Positions 1-8,289 are shown, counted from the stretch's first letter. The stretch: DNA of 39,181 nucleotides from Candidatus Omnitrophota bacterium (GCA_016201735.1 JACQCH010000061.1:1-39181); one strand, 5' to 3'. Numbers and translations: made by a program. The notes: generated by a model from the sequence alone, not told the origin.

Positions 1-1556
1 AGGTTTTCTACCAGCTTCTCCTTCGGAGGCACCGCAAGGGAACCTTCGAGATTGGAACAGAGGACCCCCACCTGAACCACCCCGATGTGCAGGACGTTCC
101 CCATCTCGTGGCCTATGGCGGAGAGCTGCTCATCGGCGGCCTCCAGTTTGCCCAGGTTCACACCTTTTCGATGGAAGCGGGCATTCTGAATGGCGATGGC
201 CACCTGATGGGCCAGAGAGCTAAAGGTAGAAAGGTCGTCTTGTGTGAACATCTGGCCGGAGATCTTCTGACCCAAGACCATGAATCCGATCAAACGGGTC
301 TTTAGAAAGGATGGAATCACCACCGCAGCTTTCATGTAACTCAAACGGTCACTCAGCTTGGCAAAGCGCCTGTCGTGGCCCTCCTGAATGGAGCGCCTCA
401 GCTCCTCTGCCACCACCGGTCCCTCGGCAGCCCAAAGGTAATGAATCAAAGCATTGTCCGAATCAAAAGAATCTACAAGTTCCACCTTCTGCCCCCGAGA
501 GACCTTAAGTTCATACGGCTCTCCATCCCGCTCTTGGAGGTAGAGTACGGCAAAGGTAAGTTTGACGTGCCTGACGACGATGCCAACAATCCTCCTGAGC
601 AATTTCTGGAGGTCAAGGATCTTCAGCATATCCTCAGCGGCTGCCACGAGGAGCTGCTGATAACGGCGCTGTTCAGCTAGGAGGCGATTTTCTGCTCTCT
701 GTTGGACGTACTTATAGGATGCCAAACCAACCACTGCAAATATGGCCTCCAGCCCCATGGGGACAACCCACCAATTTGCTCCAAGATGAGAGGCCAAGAT
801 TGACTGGAGGAGTTTCCCCGCAAAAACAGGAAGGACCAGCAAGGGAATATAGACGACGGCAAACAATGCCATTCGGGTCATCACCACATTGATGTCCAAG
901 AGACGATACCGAAGGATGGCGTATGCTACGATGAATAAGAATAGAATCTCGAGGGTGAAGCCGAAGGGATAAAATTCAACTCCGTACTTTGGGATATAGT
1001 CAATTGCGCCCATCAGGGCGATAACATAGGCGATGAAAACGTATTGTAGTTGTAATTTTCTTGTGCGAGTATGCCCTCCTTTTATGATTTCTTTGGACAG
1101 CAGATAGAAACCTCTGCCAAACATGCCGAAGAAAATCACCAGATATATTGGATGCAATAATCCTGCTTTTGAATAGTATCCCCAGTAGTAACGCCAGGTT
1201 CCTGACAAGAAGTAGGGTGACACTAATGAGAAAGAGGCGATGAGTCCCATGGTCAAGTAAGCAAGGAGCACAAACCTTCGCTCTTTCTTGAGATCCAAGA
1301 AGCTTACTGAAAAGTGATAGAACGCCGGTGCTGTAAAACATGCGCCTGCGCAAGCAACCCTACAAAAGAACAGGGCTAGAGTAGCGTCCTGCGTGGAATA
1401 AACGATCGTGTACCCAAAAAGCCAAACAAAAACAGAGAGGCAAAAGAAGAAGAAACTTAAGTTATTTTGGGAATGTCTGTTTTTTGATAGGACGAAAAAA
1501 CCAATCAGAATGGAGAATATTGCCCCTATGAGGGGCGGGATAGAGTAAGGGGACAT
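1..1556 (-). CDS. 7TM-GAF sensor histidine kinase, C-terminus cut by window edge
   Basis: No stop codon occurs in this frame before the left edge, so the gene continues outside; about 518 codons are visible. Residues 1 to about 225 are very hydrophobic with roughly seven membrane segments, ending in YAILRYRLLDI, a hallmark of the histidine-kinase N-terminal 7TM family. A GAF-like domain follows (about 290-470, with AVVIPSFLKTRLIGFMVLG and ALAHQVAIAIQNAR-type helices). Then comes GHEMGNVLHI, which fits the H-box of a dimerisation domain with a phospho-accepting His. The ATP-binding domain must lie beyond the edge. The ATG start overlaps the end of the acyl-ACP-reductase-like gene by 31 bases, so the two are probably translationally coupled. 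The ligand is unknown. The kinase call is an inference from architecture because the catalytic domain is not visible. Confidence 0.8.
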   Translation of the reverse strand, partial: MSPYSIPPLIGAIFSILIGFFVLSKNRHSQNNLSFFFFCLSVFVWLFGYTIVYSTQDATLALFFCRVACAGACFTAPAFYHFSVSFLDLKKERRFVLLAYLTMGLIASFSLVSPYFLSGTWRYYWGYYSKAGLLHPIYLVIFFGMFGRGFYLLSKEIIKGGHTRTRKLQLQYVFIAYVIALMGAIDYIPKYGVEFYPFGFTLEILFLFIVAYAILRYRLLDINVVMTRMALFAVVYIPLLVLPVFAGKLLQSILASHLGANWWVVPMGLEAIFAVVGLASYKYVQQRAENRLLAEQRRYQQLLVAAAEDMLKILDLQKLLRRIVGIVVRHVKLTFAVLYLQERDGEPYELKVSRGQKVELVDSFDSDNALIHYLWAAEGPVVAEELRRSIQEGHDRRFAKLSDRLSYMKAAVVIPSFLKTRLIGFMVLGQKISGQMFTQDDLSTFSSLAHQVAIAIQNARFHRKGVNLGKLEAADEQLSAIGHEMGNVLHIGVVQVGVLCSNLEGSLAVPPKEKLVEN

Positions 1557-2647
1557 GGCGAATGGGTTGGCTGAGCTAAACGCGCTTCCGCCACGGCTTT
1601 TATCCGTTCCTTAGGCACAGTCTTCCCGAAACTTGTGAATTCGGCTAATTTGAAGCCGTGTTTCTTTGCAAGCTGCGCCATTTTTGCTACTTTTAAGATC
1701 GAAATGTTTCCGCCTATGGAGTACGAAACATAGAGTTCTTCTAAAGCTAGCATCATCGTTTCAGCCATACATGCGTATGCTAAACCTTTCTCAAGGCCAA
1801 AACAAAAGTGGAAGTCGACATTTCCGGGTGGCTTTACAACTCCTCCATCAATTACGAGAATATCGGTTTTCTTCTCAGCCTCGTCTTTTAGAATGTTATG
1901 AGGCAACGAAATGTCGCATACTACAGAACCAGGTTTAATATCGTCGATACTAACCAAAGCAGTCGGAGCGCTGGTGGCGATGAGGATCAGGTCTGCTTTA
2001 CTAACGGCGTTATTTATGGAATTCGTGCACGTCACGTTCGTGGATCCCGCCTCTCGAAGAGACCCGGCCAGTTTGTGCAACTTTTCTTCATTGCGGGCCA
2101 CAAGGATCAATTGACCAACGTCCTTTGCTAGAATTCTGGTGCAAATTTCCCCGATGCTTCCTGTGGCACCAATTACGGAAACGGATGCTTCTGAAATGTT
2201 AATGCCGACGGCGTTCAGCGCGGACAGAGCAGCTTCTATAGCAACTAGGATGGTATAGTTCGTGCCCGTAGTTACAGGAACATTGACAGCTTCAGCCAGT
2301 AAGACACCCCTTTTCCCGATCCATGCCGCATAAGCGCCTAATCCGATAATGCGGGCCCCAAGTTGCTGGGCCAGTCTTCCTGCTTCGATGAGTTTGGAAA
2401 TGGTGAAGTCGCTACGCATGTTGATGATCTGCTCAGGAATCATGGGCCAAAGAATCATGTCGCCTTTAATCTCTTTTCCCGTGAGGGATTCTATTCCTGT
2501 TACGGTTTCTCTTTTGACTGGGGGAAGCCATCGTAACGCTCGTTCTACAAATCTTCTGCGTTTTTGTTTGAGGCGGGGCTCTTCCAAAACCCAGTCGCCG
2601 AGGCTTTCTATATCGTGTGGATGAAAGATAAAGGCAAAATCACTCAT
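1526..2647 (-). CDS. Long-chain acyl-ACP reductase (AAR)-like protein
   Basis: This 373-residue protein resembles cyanobacterial acyl-[acyl-carrier-protein] reductase, which makes fatty aldehydes from acyl-ACP with NADPH. The N-terminal part has ESLTGKEIKGD and a MIPEQI stretch matching the AAR signature around ESxTG and FLPEML. A Rossmann motif GATGSIG lies at about 160-166, followed by LILVARNEEKL. Near the C-terminus, AYACMAETMMLALE aligns with the FACFAESM segment of AAR; Cys at about 293 corresponds to its acylated catalytic cysteine. The tail after residue 350 looks unconserved. The start codon directly follows the stop of the SRPBCC gene. No aldehyde decarbonylase is nearby, so the product may serve lipid or wax chemistry rather than alkane synthesis. 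Many relatives are annotated loosely as shikimate-dehydrogenase-like. Substrate is inferred. Confidence 0.72.
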   Translation of the reverse strand: MSDFAFIFHPHDIESLGDWVLEEPRLKQKRRRFVERALRWLPPVKRETVTGIESLTGKEIKGDMILWPMIPEQIINMRSDFTISKLIEAGRLAQQLGARIIGLGAYAAWIGKRGVLLAEAVNVPVTTGTNYTILVAIEAALSALNAVGINISEASVSVIGATGSIGEICTRILAKDVGQLILVARNEEKLHKLAGSLREAGSTNVTCTNSINNAVSKADLILIATSAPTALVSIDDIKPGSVVCDISLPHNILKDEAEKKTDILVIDGGVVKPPGNVDFHFCFGLEKGLAYACMAETMMLALEELYVSYSIGGNISILKVAKMAQLAKKHGFKLAEFTSFGKTVPKERIKAVAEARLAQPTHSPCPLTLSRPS

Positions 2648-3082
2648 TTATTTTCTTTGGAGTTCTCTTCGTATAGCCCAAAGCATACCCTTGAGGCTTC
2701 TGACAGCTAGTTTTTCTAGTGTGGAACCTACAAAACGCTCTAACCCAGGCACGCCCCACTTAAACTCTGCGTGCAGTTCGACTCGTGTGGTGCCACTCTC
2801 ATTTTCTTCCAACGTCCAGATCCCCTCGTATCTTTCATAATCACCCTCGATCATGCGAAAATGGACTTTATCCCTATCGAGAATGTTTTCCTGCGTCCAT
2901 TCAATGGGGGTTCCATCAATATCTACCTTCCAGTTGCTGACGATTTTGTTTCCATCCGAGCTTCGTATTCTGACTTCTTTTACATCTTTCAGAAAAGAGG
3001 GGAACTTGTCTAACTGTTTTAAGGTTTGGTAAACGACACCTTTCTCTCTCCTGATGGTTGTCGCCACTCTTATGAAAGGCAT
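2648..3082 (-). CDS. SRPBCC (START-like, COQ10/cyclase-type) protein
   Basis: This 144-residue protein begins MPFIRVATTIRR and continues with a helix and DKFPSFLKDVKEVRI, the usual opening of the polyketide-cyclase/COQ10 group of SRPBCC folds. A run of beta strands (WKVDIDGTPIEWTQE, YEGIWTLEE, TRVELHAEF) and a long C-terminal helix follow. Such proteins bind hydrophobic ligands in a deep cavity; some are lipid or quinone chaperones. It sits immediately before the acyl-ACP-reductase-like gene (TAA then ATG with no gap), which suggests that it handles the substrate or product of that enzyme. A strong AAGGAGG lies 21 bases before the ATG, too far for normal use. The upstream HTH frame overlaps the start by 13 bases, so re-initiation is plausible. 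Confidence 0.78.
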   Translation of the reverse strand: MPFIRVATTIRREKGVVYQTLKQLDKFPSFLKDVKEVRIRSSDGNKIVSNWKVDIDGTPIEWTQENILDRDKVHFRMIEGDYERYEGIWTLEENESGTTRVELHAEFKWGVPGLERFVGSTLEKLAVRSLKGMLWAIRRELQRK

Positions 3083-3402
3083 TTTGCACCATCATGCTGT
3101 CGGCCTCCTTCCCGCCCGCTGAAAGCAAGAAGGCCGGCTTCTCGCCGACCTTTTGTCCTCTGCTTACCTTGTCTGACCGCAACCCCATGAAGGGGCTTTT
3201 TTATCTGGCGTATTGACGTATTCTCTGAGAGCTTGCTAAGGAAGTAGTCCACCTTTTGGATGGTGCTTCGATTCCTAGGTGGAATCCCCATCTTGATCCA
3301 GCGGTAGAGGGACATGAAGCTGACATCCACCAGCCGGGCCAGCCGCTCGTAGCTGAGGTGTTCCCGATCCTTAAACCGCCTGAGCCGTTCGATCCGATCC
3401 AC
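3070..3402 (-). CDS. Small helix-turn-helix protein, possibly leaderless
   Basis: The frame starts with GTG and has no in-frame stop for 110 codons. Residues 14-40 (HLSYERLARLVDVSFMSLYR) read as a helix-turn-helix of the XRE or MerR-like type, followed by a short helix to about residue 60. The second half (basic, rich in Gly and Arg) does not look like a folded domain and its DNA contains two hairpins, so the true protein may be only about 65-75 residues or depend on a frameshift. A good promoter lies directly upstream and would begin the transcript within a few bases of the start codon, with no ribosome-binding site visible. It is the first gene of the SRPBCC-AAR-kinase cluster and may regulate it. 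Confidence 0.55.
   Translation of the reverse strand: MDRIERLRRFKDREHLSYERLARLVDVSFMSLYRWIKMGIPPRNRSTIQKVDYFLSKLSENTSIRQIKKPLHGVAVRQGKQRTKGRREAGLLAFSGREGGRQHDGAKCLS
3130..3152 (-). terminator. Hairpin inside the HTH 3' region (possible attenuator)
   Basis: AAGGCCGGC and GCCGACCTT form a nine-pair stem with one mismatch and a five-base loop. In the transcribed direction it is followed by only a weak U-rich stretch. A second stem (CCCC/GGGG near 3184-3196) with six T on the plus strand lies close by. Their position in the low-complexity tail of the HTH frame suggests regulation between the regulator and the downstream genes, but no clean terminator is present. Confidence 0.3.
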
Positions 3403-3410
3403 ATTAGGGT

Positions 3411-3439
3411 AGTATAGGGTCTGTTTATAAAGATTGCAA
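3411..3439 (-). promoter_or_regulatory. Sigma70-type promoter for the HTH-SRPBCC-AAR-kinase cluster
   Basis: Reading the minus strand, TTGCAA (3439-3434) is followed after exactly 17 bases by TATACT (3416-3411). This matches the -35 and -10 consensus at four and five of six positions. Transcription would begin near 3404, almost at the GTG start of the HTH gene, implying a leaderless or nearly leaderless message. Confidence 0.6.
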
Positions 3440-3496
3440 GGGTAGAGATGACTGCGGGTGGATGGGACAAGCGCACGGGGGGTTAAGTCGGCTGTC

Positions 3497-3697
3497 TCAG
3501 AAGCGGGGCGAGCTGAGGATTCGAGCGAGCCACTTCAGCAGGACCAAGAGACCGACGGTGAGATAGGCCGTGAAGATGAAAGTAACCACCCCACTCAGGA
3601 ACCTTGCCTGGAAATTCGACACGGCGATAAAAGGTAAACTTTCAGTTTTGCTGTTTTTCATGTCTACTTCTGTCTTGATACCGTTGCTTCCGGCCAT
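3497..3697 (-). CDS. Small single-pass membrane protein, unknown
   Basis: The frame is open back to 3829, but its first part overlaps the end of lptD and reads as a shadow. A start at 3697 gives 66 residues; the next ATG, at 3661, gives 54. The C-terminal half contains one strongly hydrophobic stretch (FLSGVVTFIFTAYLTVGLLV) followed by basic residues, consistent with a small inner-membrane protein. No clear ribosome-binding site precedes either start. It lies 64 bases after lptD in the same direction and may belong to that operon. No family is recognised. Confidence 0.4.
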   Translation of the reverse strand: MAGSNGIKTEVDMKNSKTESLPFIAVSNFQARFLSGVVTFIFTAYLTVGLLVLLKWLARILSSPRF

Positions 3698-3761
3698 CGG
3701 ATCTTTCAAGATTCCCACCTTATAGCACAGGGTTGGCTGTTCTGCAACGTCTTTCAGGGGG

Positions 3762-6062
3762 TTAGTCCCGAATCTCACCCGGCTTCGCAAAGTTCTTCCC
3801 CGCTTTCGGCCGATGATAGCCCCGCTCAAAGTCGAGGGGTAAATCTGGAAATGCCTTTAACCGGAAGAGAAGGAGGATCGCCTCTCCTTGGCCCCGTTGA
3901 ACTTGATAAACCAGTTCGGCCGTCCACTCATGCAGATCCCGCCGGAGCCGAAACTCCTGGTCCGGAAAATCGTAGATCTTCTTGACCACCCGGTTTCCTC
4001 TGTCGGAGGTTTCCGTAACGAACCTCTTAACATCAATCCCCTGATACATACCGAGCCGCCACTTGGGTCCCAGATTCAATACGGTCTGCAGGGTGACCAC
4101 ACTGCTGACCTCCCGCTGGTACCGATATCCCATCCCGAAAGCCCACGGCAATTCTCTGGATTGTCCCGAGCTGTCGTCAAAAACTTCCCCAATTCGCGCC
4201 CCCGGCAGCCGCCCATTGGCCTGCGGGCTGGCGATAAAGTCGGCGTTCAAGGTCACCGGCTTCCCCCAAAATCGGTGAGGATCGATCTTGGCGTCAGACT
4301 CAAAATAGAGCCATCGATAGAGCTTCGACTCAAGATCCAACGCCACGTCCCCCCACCGGCCGCCCCGGCCGCTGCTTCCTTCCAGATCATAGCTGGAACT
4401 CGTGGTGAAACGAGCCAAATCCACCGTCTGCAAGGATCCTTGCTCCCCCCGTTTGGTCTGAAGCTTCTGCTCGATCGAGGGGGTCAGCTTATTGCTCTTG
4501 GCAAGGCCGTCCGACCGGAGGAATCGATCCGCTGACAGGGTCGGCGGGGCCTGATAGTCGTACGTTAAGGCAGGAGCGATGATGTGGCGAAGCTTGTGGA
4601 GGTCCAGCCCGAGAAAATTGCTCTCTGTCGCGAAGGTACGGAAGAATCGGGTGTTCAGATCAAAACCCGACTCCGCCGCTTGACGGAACAGGGGCTTTGT
4701 CTGGTTCGCCCCGCGCGAGAAGGCAGTCTCCCGAAATTTGAAAAAGGGGCGAACATTCAGCCATCTCAAAAGGCGCGTCGGATAAAATAATTCCTGAGTG
4801 GTATCCCCCTTCACGACAGATTCCTTGAGCCCATTCCCCAACGGCTGAGCCACATTCGTGTGGGAGTAGTCGAAGGAGGATTGATAATACCATTTGCCCC
4901 ACCGTTCCCACGCGGGCAGCCATGGGATAAACTGGGGCCGCAGATTGAATGAAAGGGATGGCCACTCCTGGGTCAAGGTTTCAAACTTGTTCACCCTTTT
5001 GTTCACAAGAAAGGTCAGGCCGTACCAGGGAGCTCCCCGAACGATCGAGAAATAGGTGGCGGGACTCGGATCATTCTGCGCTTCCAAAGGAAAGAAATCC
5101 TGGACCACGGTGGGGTCCTTCATCACGTTGTACTCGAGGGAGGCCCGGGTCTCCGGATCAATCTCCGTGCGATGCCGAAGCTGCACCCGGAATCTTTCAT
5201 GATCGACCTCCGGTGGGCTCGGCTTTTTCTCTTTGAACCAATTAACCCATATCTGCTTACGCTGAATGTCCCGTTGATTGGTGTAATAGGTTCGAAGGAG
5301 TCCTTCTCCCCCAACAGGAAACTCAGTTGGAAGCTCATATTTCAAATCCTCTCCGCTGGCAAAACCTTTCCGCTCCCGATAATCTAAATGAACTTGGCCC
5401 TGAAGGTTCTCCGTCAGGTACAACCGCCAGGTGGTCAGGAGGAACAGACCCCACGGTTTGCTCTTTCCAGGTATAATTGCGACTCGGGGACGCTTGTCAT
5501 CGAGGGGATATATATAGGAAGGCAGATAAAAGACCGGCAGGTTGCCGATGAACATCACCGCGTGTTTAAGCACGATCTTGTCATCCAGGAAGATCTGGAT
5601 CTCCTTGGCCTGGAGACGGGAATGGGGCTCTTCGAAATCGCAAGTGGTGACGGTCCCCGATTTCAACTGAACGGCAGTTCCTGAAACCTTCTGGGCTTCA
5701 TCCCCCACCGTGCGCCACGGTCCCGCCTCTACCTCCGCCTCAAGGACAACCCCCTTGCGGGTTCCGAAGTTATAGATTACCTCCTTTCCCTTCAATAACC
5801 CCTGCGGCTGAACGAGACGAACCCGACCCTTTAAGTAAGCATCCTTGGTGACCGTGTAGATGGTTGCCTGGTCGCAGGATAATTTTGTGTCCTTGTAGGA
5901 AGCGACAACATTTCCCGAAGCGACGATCTTGTGGAGGGCATCAAAATACTCAACCTGGTCCCCCCGGACCGAGACCGGTTCATTGGTCGCCGCAAGAACA
6001 TCGGAAGGATGGAGGAGGGGGACTAAAAGAGAGAATCCCATAACAAGTCCAACAAATGTCAT
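3762..6062 (-). CDS. lptD: LPS-assembly outer-membrane protein LptD
   Basis: LptD is the outer-membrane beta-barrel that inserts lipopolysaccharide into the outer leaflet. The frame opens at 6125 (787 residues), which is close to the family's usual size. I prefer the ATG at 6062: it starts a clean signal peptide (MTFVGLVMGFSLLVPLL, then SDVLA before ATNEPV), whereas the first 21 residues are the translation of a palindromic repeat. The longer start does have GGAGAAGG just before it, so it remains possible. An OstA/LptA-like N-terminal domain (VRGDQVEYFDALHKIVASGN onward) is followed by the conserved plug-to-barrel segment with LPVFYLPSYIYPLDDKR and a long run of amphipathic strands. It overlaps the upstream ROK gene. 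Its presence shows an LPS-bearing diderm. The final segment lacks an obvious terminal aromatic residue. Confidence 0.9.
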   Translation of the reverse strand: MTFVGLVMGFSLLVPLLHPSDVLAATNEPVSVRGDQVEYFDALHKIVASGNVVASYKDTKLSCDQATIYTVTKDAYLKGRVRLVQPQGLLKGKEVIYNFGTRKGVVLEAEVEAGPWRTVGDEAQKVSGTAVQLKSGTVTTCDFEEPHSRLQAKEIQIFLDDKIVLKHAVMFIGNLPVFYLPSYIYPLDDKRPRVAIIPGKSKPWGLFLLTTWRLYLTENLQGQVHLDYRERKGFASGEDLKYELPTEFPVGGEGLLRTYYTNQRDIQRKQIWVNWFKEKKPSPPEVDHERFRVQLRHRTEIDPETRASLEYNVMKDPTVVQDFFPLEAQNDPSPATYFSIVRGAPWYGLTFLVNKRVNKFETLTQEWPSLSFNLRPQFIPWLPAWERWGKWYYQSSFDYSHTNVAQPLGNGLKESVVKGDTTQELFYPTRLLRWLNVRPFFKFRETAFSRGANQTKPLFRQAAESGFDLNTRFFRTFATESNFLGLDLHKLRHIIAPALTYDYQAPPTLSADRFLRSDGLAKSNKLTPSIEQKLQTKRGEQGSLQTVDLARFTTSSSYDLEGSSGRGGRWGDVALDLESKLYRWLYFESDAKIDPHRFWGKPVTLNADFIASPQANGRLPGARIGEVFDDSSGQSRELPWAFGMGYRYQREVSSVVTLQTVLNLGPKWRLGMYQGIDVKRFVTETSDRGNRVVKKIYDFPDQEFRLRRDLHEWTAELVYQVQRGQGEAILLLFRLKAFPDLPLDFERGYHRPKAGKNFAKPGEIRD

Positions 6063-6118
6063 CTCGAACGAAGTGAGAGATCCCGTGGGATTTCTCCTCA
6101 CTTCGTTCGTCGAAATGA
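6062..6118. repeat. Palindromic repeat at the rok/lptD junction
   Basis: The arms CGAACGAAGTGAG (6065-6077) and CTCACTTCGTTCG (6097-6109) are a perfect 13-base inverted repeat, with a further ATCCC/GGGAT inside. Read on the minus strand it encodes VISTNEVRRNP and SLTSFEMT, the familiar translation of a dispersed intergenic repeat in several bacterial lineages. It supplies the last residues of the ROK kinase and, probably, the start codon of lptD. Confidence 0.8.
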
Positions 6119-7072
6119 CGTACATCCTTCTCCAAACCCCACCAGTGCCGCGCCGATCAAGCCGGCCGAGGAACCCAATTGGGCCGGCACGATCGACACC
6201 TTGCCGGGCCCCCGCATGGCCCGCTCCCGGACCGTCCGGCGCATCGGCTCAAACAGCCATCGGCCCGCTTTGGAAATCCCTCCTCCGATCACAATCCTTT
6301 CCGGATTCAAAAGATTGACGACCCCCGTCAGGACCAGCCCGATTTGCGTTCCGACCCGGCTCCAGGTTTCCCGTGCCAACCGGTCTCCCAGCCGGCAGGC
6401 CTCGTCGATCATCGGCGGGATGATCTTCGCCGGGTTACCGCCGGCCAACTCCAGAATCCGGCTCTTTTCCCCGGCCCTCAAACGGCGGCGCACCCAAGCG
6501 AGAATCTCCCGGTTGCCCACCGTCCGCTCAAGACACGCGATCCCACCGCAAGAACAGGGAGACCCTTTTTCACCCAAAGGCATGTGCCCCACCTCACCGG
6601 CCGAACCGTTCCATCCCCGGTAGAGGCGGCCGTTGATAATCAGCCCTCCCCCGACCCCGGTTCCCAGGGTCAGGCAAACCAGGTTCGACACTCCTTGGCC
6701 CGCCCCGAACTTCCATTCGGCAAGAGTCATCGCGTTGACGTCGTTCTCCACCTCCACCGGAAGCCGCAGACGTCTCTTCAGATTCCCTTTCAGGGGAACG
6801 TTCTTCCAATTCACAAGGTTCGCGCAGGAGAGAACGATCCCCTGGGGAACCTTCACCAATCCCGGAATCCCAACACCCACCCCGGCCACCGGCTCCTTCG
6901 ACCGCCGAATCAGGAGATGTACCGCGTTGACCATCGCTTGATCAAGGGCTTTCGGGGTAAGGGAGCCAGCGGTCGGGAAAGAGCTCTGGAACAGGACCCG
7001 CCTCCCCTGGACGAGACCGAACTTGACGTTGGTCCCACCCACATCGATCCCGATCCCCACCCTTTCTCTCAT
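6098..7072 (-). CDS. ROK-family sugar kinase (glucokinase-like)
   Basis: This 324-residue cytoplasmic kinase phosphorylates a hexose with ATP. It begins GIGIDVGGTNVKFGLV (phosphate-1 motif), has VENDVNAMTLAEW with the catalytic-base Asp, LTLGTGVGGGLI (phosphate-2 motif), EVGHMPLG, and the ROK zinc signature CSCGGIACLE with its Cys ligands, followed by IVIGGGIS near the end (adenosine motif). Glucokinase is the most common activity for this group, but N-acetyl sugars cannot be excluded. The start overlaps the stop of the upstream GGDEF gene by four bases. The last dozen residues (GCTSFRRTK) come from a palindromic repeat shared with the lptD start, so the native C-terminus has probably been replaced. 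Confidence 0.88.
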   Translation of the reverse strand: MRERVGIGIDVGGTNVKFGLVQGRRVLFQSSFPTAGSLTPKALDQAMVNAVHLLIRRSKEPVAGVGVGIPGLVKVPQGIVLSCANLVNWKNVPLKGNLKRRLRLPVEVENDVNAMTLAEWKFGAGQGVSNLVCLTLGTGVGGGLIINGRLYRGWNGSAGEVGHMPLGEKGSPCSCGGIACLERTVGNREILAWVRRRLRAGEKSRILELAGGNPAKIIPPMIDEACRLGDRLARETWSRVGTQIGLVLTGVVNLLNPERIVIGGGISKAGRWLFEPMRRTVRERAMRGPGKVSIVPAQLGSSAGLIGAALVGFGEGCTSFRRTK

Positions 7073-8289
7073 TCCGCCGTCTTCCCTCCCCCCTTGGGCA
7101 CTGTCCGGTTTCGGCCCCGGGCCTTGGCCTCATACATCGCTTCATCGGCCTGTTCAACCAGGAGATCCGCCGACGAGGCATCCCCCGGGTAGAGGGCGAC
7201 CCCAATGGAAACGGTGATCTCCACTCTCTCATCGTAGGCCGAAATCGGAGTGCGCCCGACCACTTCCCGGATCCGATCCGCGATTTGAATTCCCAAGACC
7301 CGCCCCGCTTCGGGAAGGACCACGCCAAACTCTTCACCCCCGTAGCGGCCCACCAAATCCACTTCACGCACGGAGGCCTGAACCCGCCGGGCCACCTCCC
7401 TGAGCACAAGATCCCCCACGAGATGCCCATACGTGTCGTTGACCTGTTTGAAGTGGTCCAGATCCACCATCAGGAAAGCCAGGTGGGTGCCGCGGCGGGA
7501 AGCCCGGGCGACCTCCTCCTCCAACCGCTCACGGAAATACCGGCGGACCAAGAGACCGGTCAATCCGTCGTGGATGGCCGATTCCTGGACCTGGCGGTAT
7601 AAGGAAACCCGCTTTAACCCTAAGGCCAGCTGACCAATCACAATCCCCCCTCTTTCCCAGGACTCCATCCCCCCATTTCCGGCAGGCAGAGAGGAAATGA
7701 GCGATTCGATCGAAACCTCCCCCTGTTCGACTTGAGACCGGATCTTTTGGAGAACATCCGAACGCACCTGCTCACTCACTCGGGGCAAGGCCTTGATCAA
7801 CGCCTCTTCGGTGATCCTCAGCGCCTGATCCTCCTCCAGGGTCGCCAGGAACTGTTTTGAAAGGCCGTAGAGATCGCTGATCCCGGAGATTGCTTCTTCC
7901 TGGGAACGAAGGGTGATTTGTCGATCCTTGAACTCCTTTTGAATATGCCGAAGCCGCTCCTCGAGAGATTGAAGACGTTCCTGAGAACCTCTGGCCGTCT
8001 CCTGCAGCTGCCCGGCCTTTCTCCAGAGAAGAAACGGCAGGAGGCAAAACAGGGTCAAAGGCCCCGCAATCCACCCCACGGCAATCTGACCCGCCGCCGC
8101 CAGACCGACGCAAACCAGCGCCGATAAAAACCCGATCCCGAAAGCCCCTCGGGGTCCCAAAAAGAAACCGGCGCCGACCAGAGGCAGGCTCATCCCGCTC
8201 ACCCAAGGCACCGCCTGCTGCGGCATCCACAGCGTCCCTAGAAGAAGCAGAATCCACCCGCCGACGATTGTAAATTTCAGGAAGAACAT
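7069..8289 (-). CDS. Membrane diguanylate cyclase (GGDEF)
   Basis: This 406-residue protein makes cyclic di-GMP from GTP. Residues 1 to about 95 hold three or four membrane segments, then a charged coiled coil (about 95-145) and a helical sensor-like stretch lead to a GGDEF domain over the last 170 residues. Motifs seen are DGLTGLLVRRYF, MVDLDHFKQVNDTYGH, RYGGEEFGVVLP and the end motif ADEAMYEAKARGRNR. The active site GGEEF is intact and REVD five residues before it gives a canonical RxxD inhibitory site, so product inhibition is expected. It overlaps the upstream GAF-GGDEF gene by 13 bases and the downstream ROK kinase by four, so the set is likely one operon. Confidence 0.9.
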   Translation of the reverse strand: MFFLKFTIVGGWILLLLGTLWMPQQAVPWVSGMSLPLVGAGFFLGPRGAFGIGFLSALVCVGLAAAGQIAVGWIAGPLTLFCLLPFLLWRKAGQLQETARGSQERLQSLEERLRHIQKEFKDRQITLRSQEEAISGISDLYGLSKQFLATLEEDQALRITEEALIKALPRVSEQVRSDVLQKIRSQVEQGEVSIESLISSLPAGNGGMESWERGGIVIGQLALGLKRVSLYRQVQESAIHDGLTGLLVRRYFRERLEEEVARASRRGTHLAFLMVDLDHFKQVNDTYGHLVGDLVLREVARRVQASVREVDLVGRYGGEEFGVVLPEAGRVLGIQIADRIREVVGRTPISAYDERVEITVSIGVALYPGDASSADLLVEQADEAMYEAKARGRNRTVPKGGGKTAE

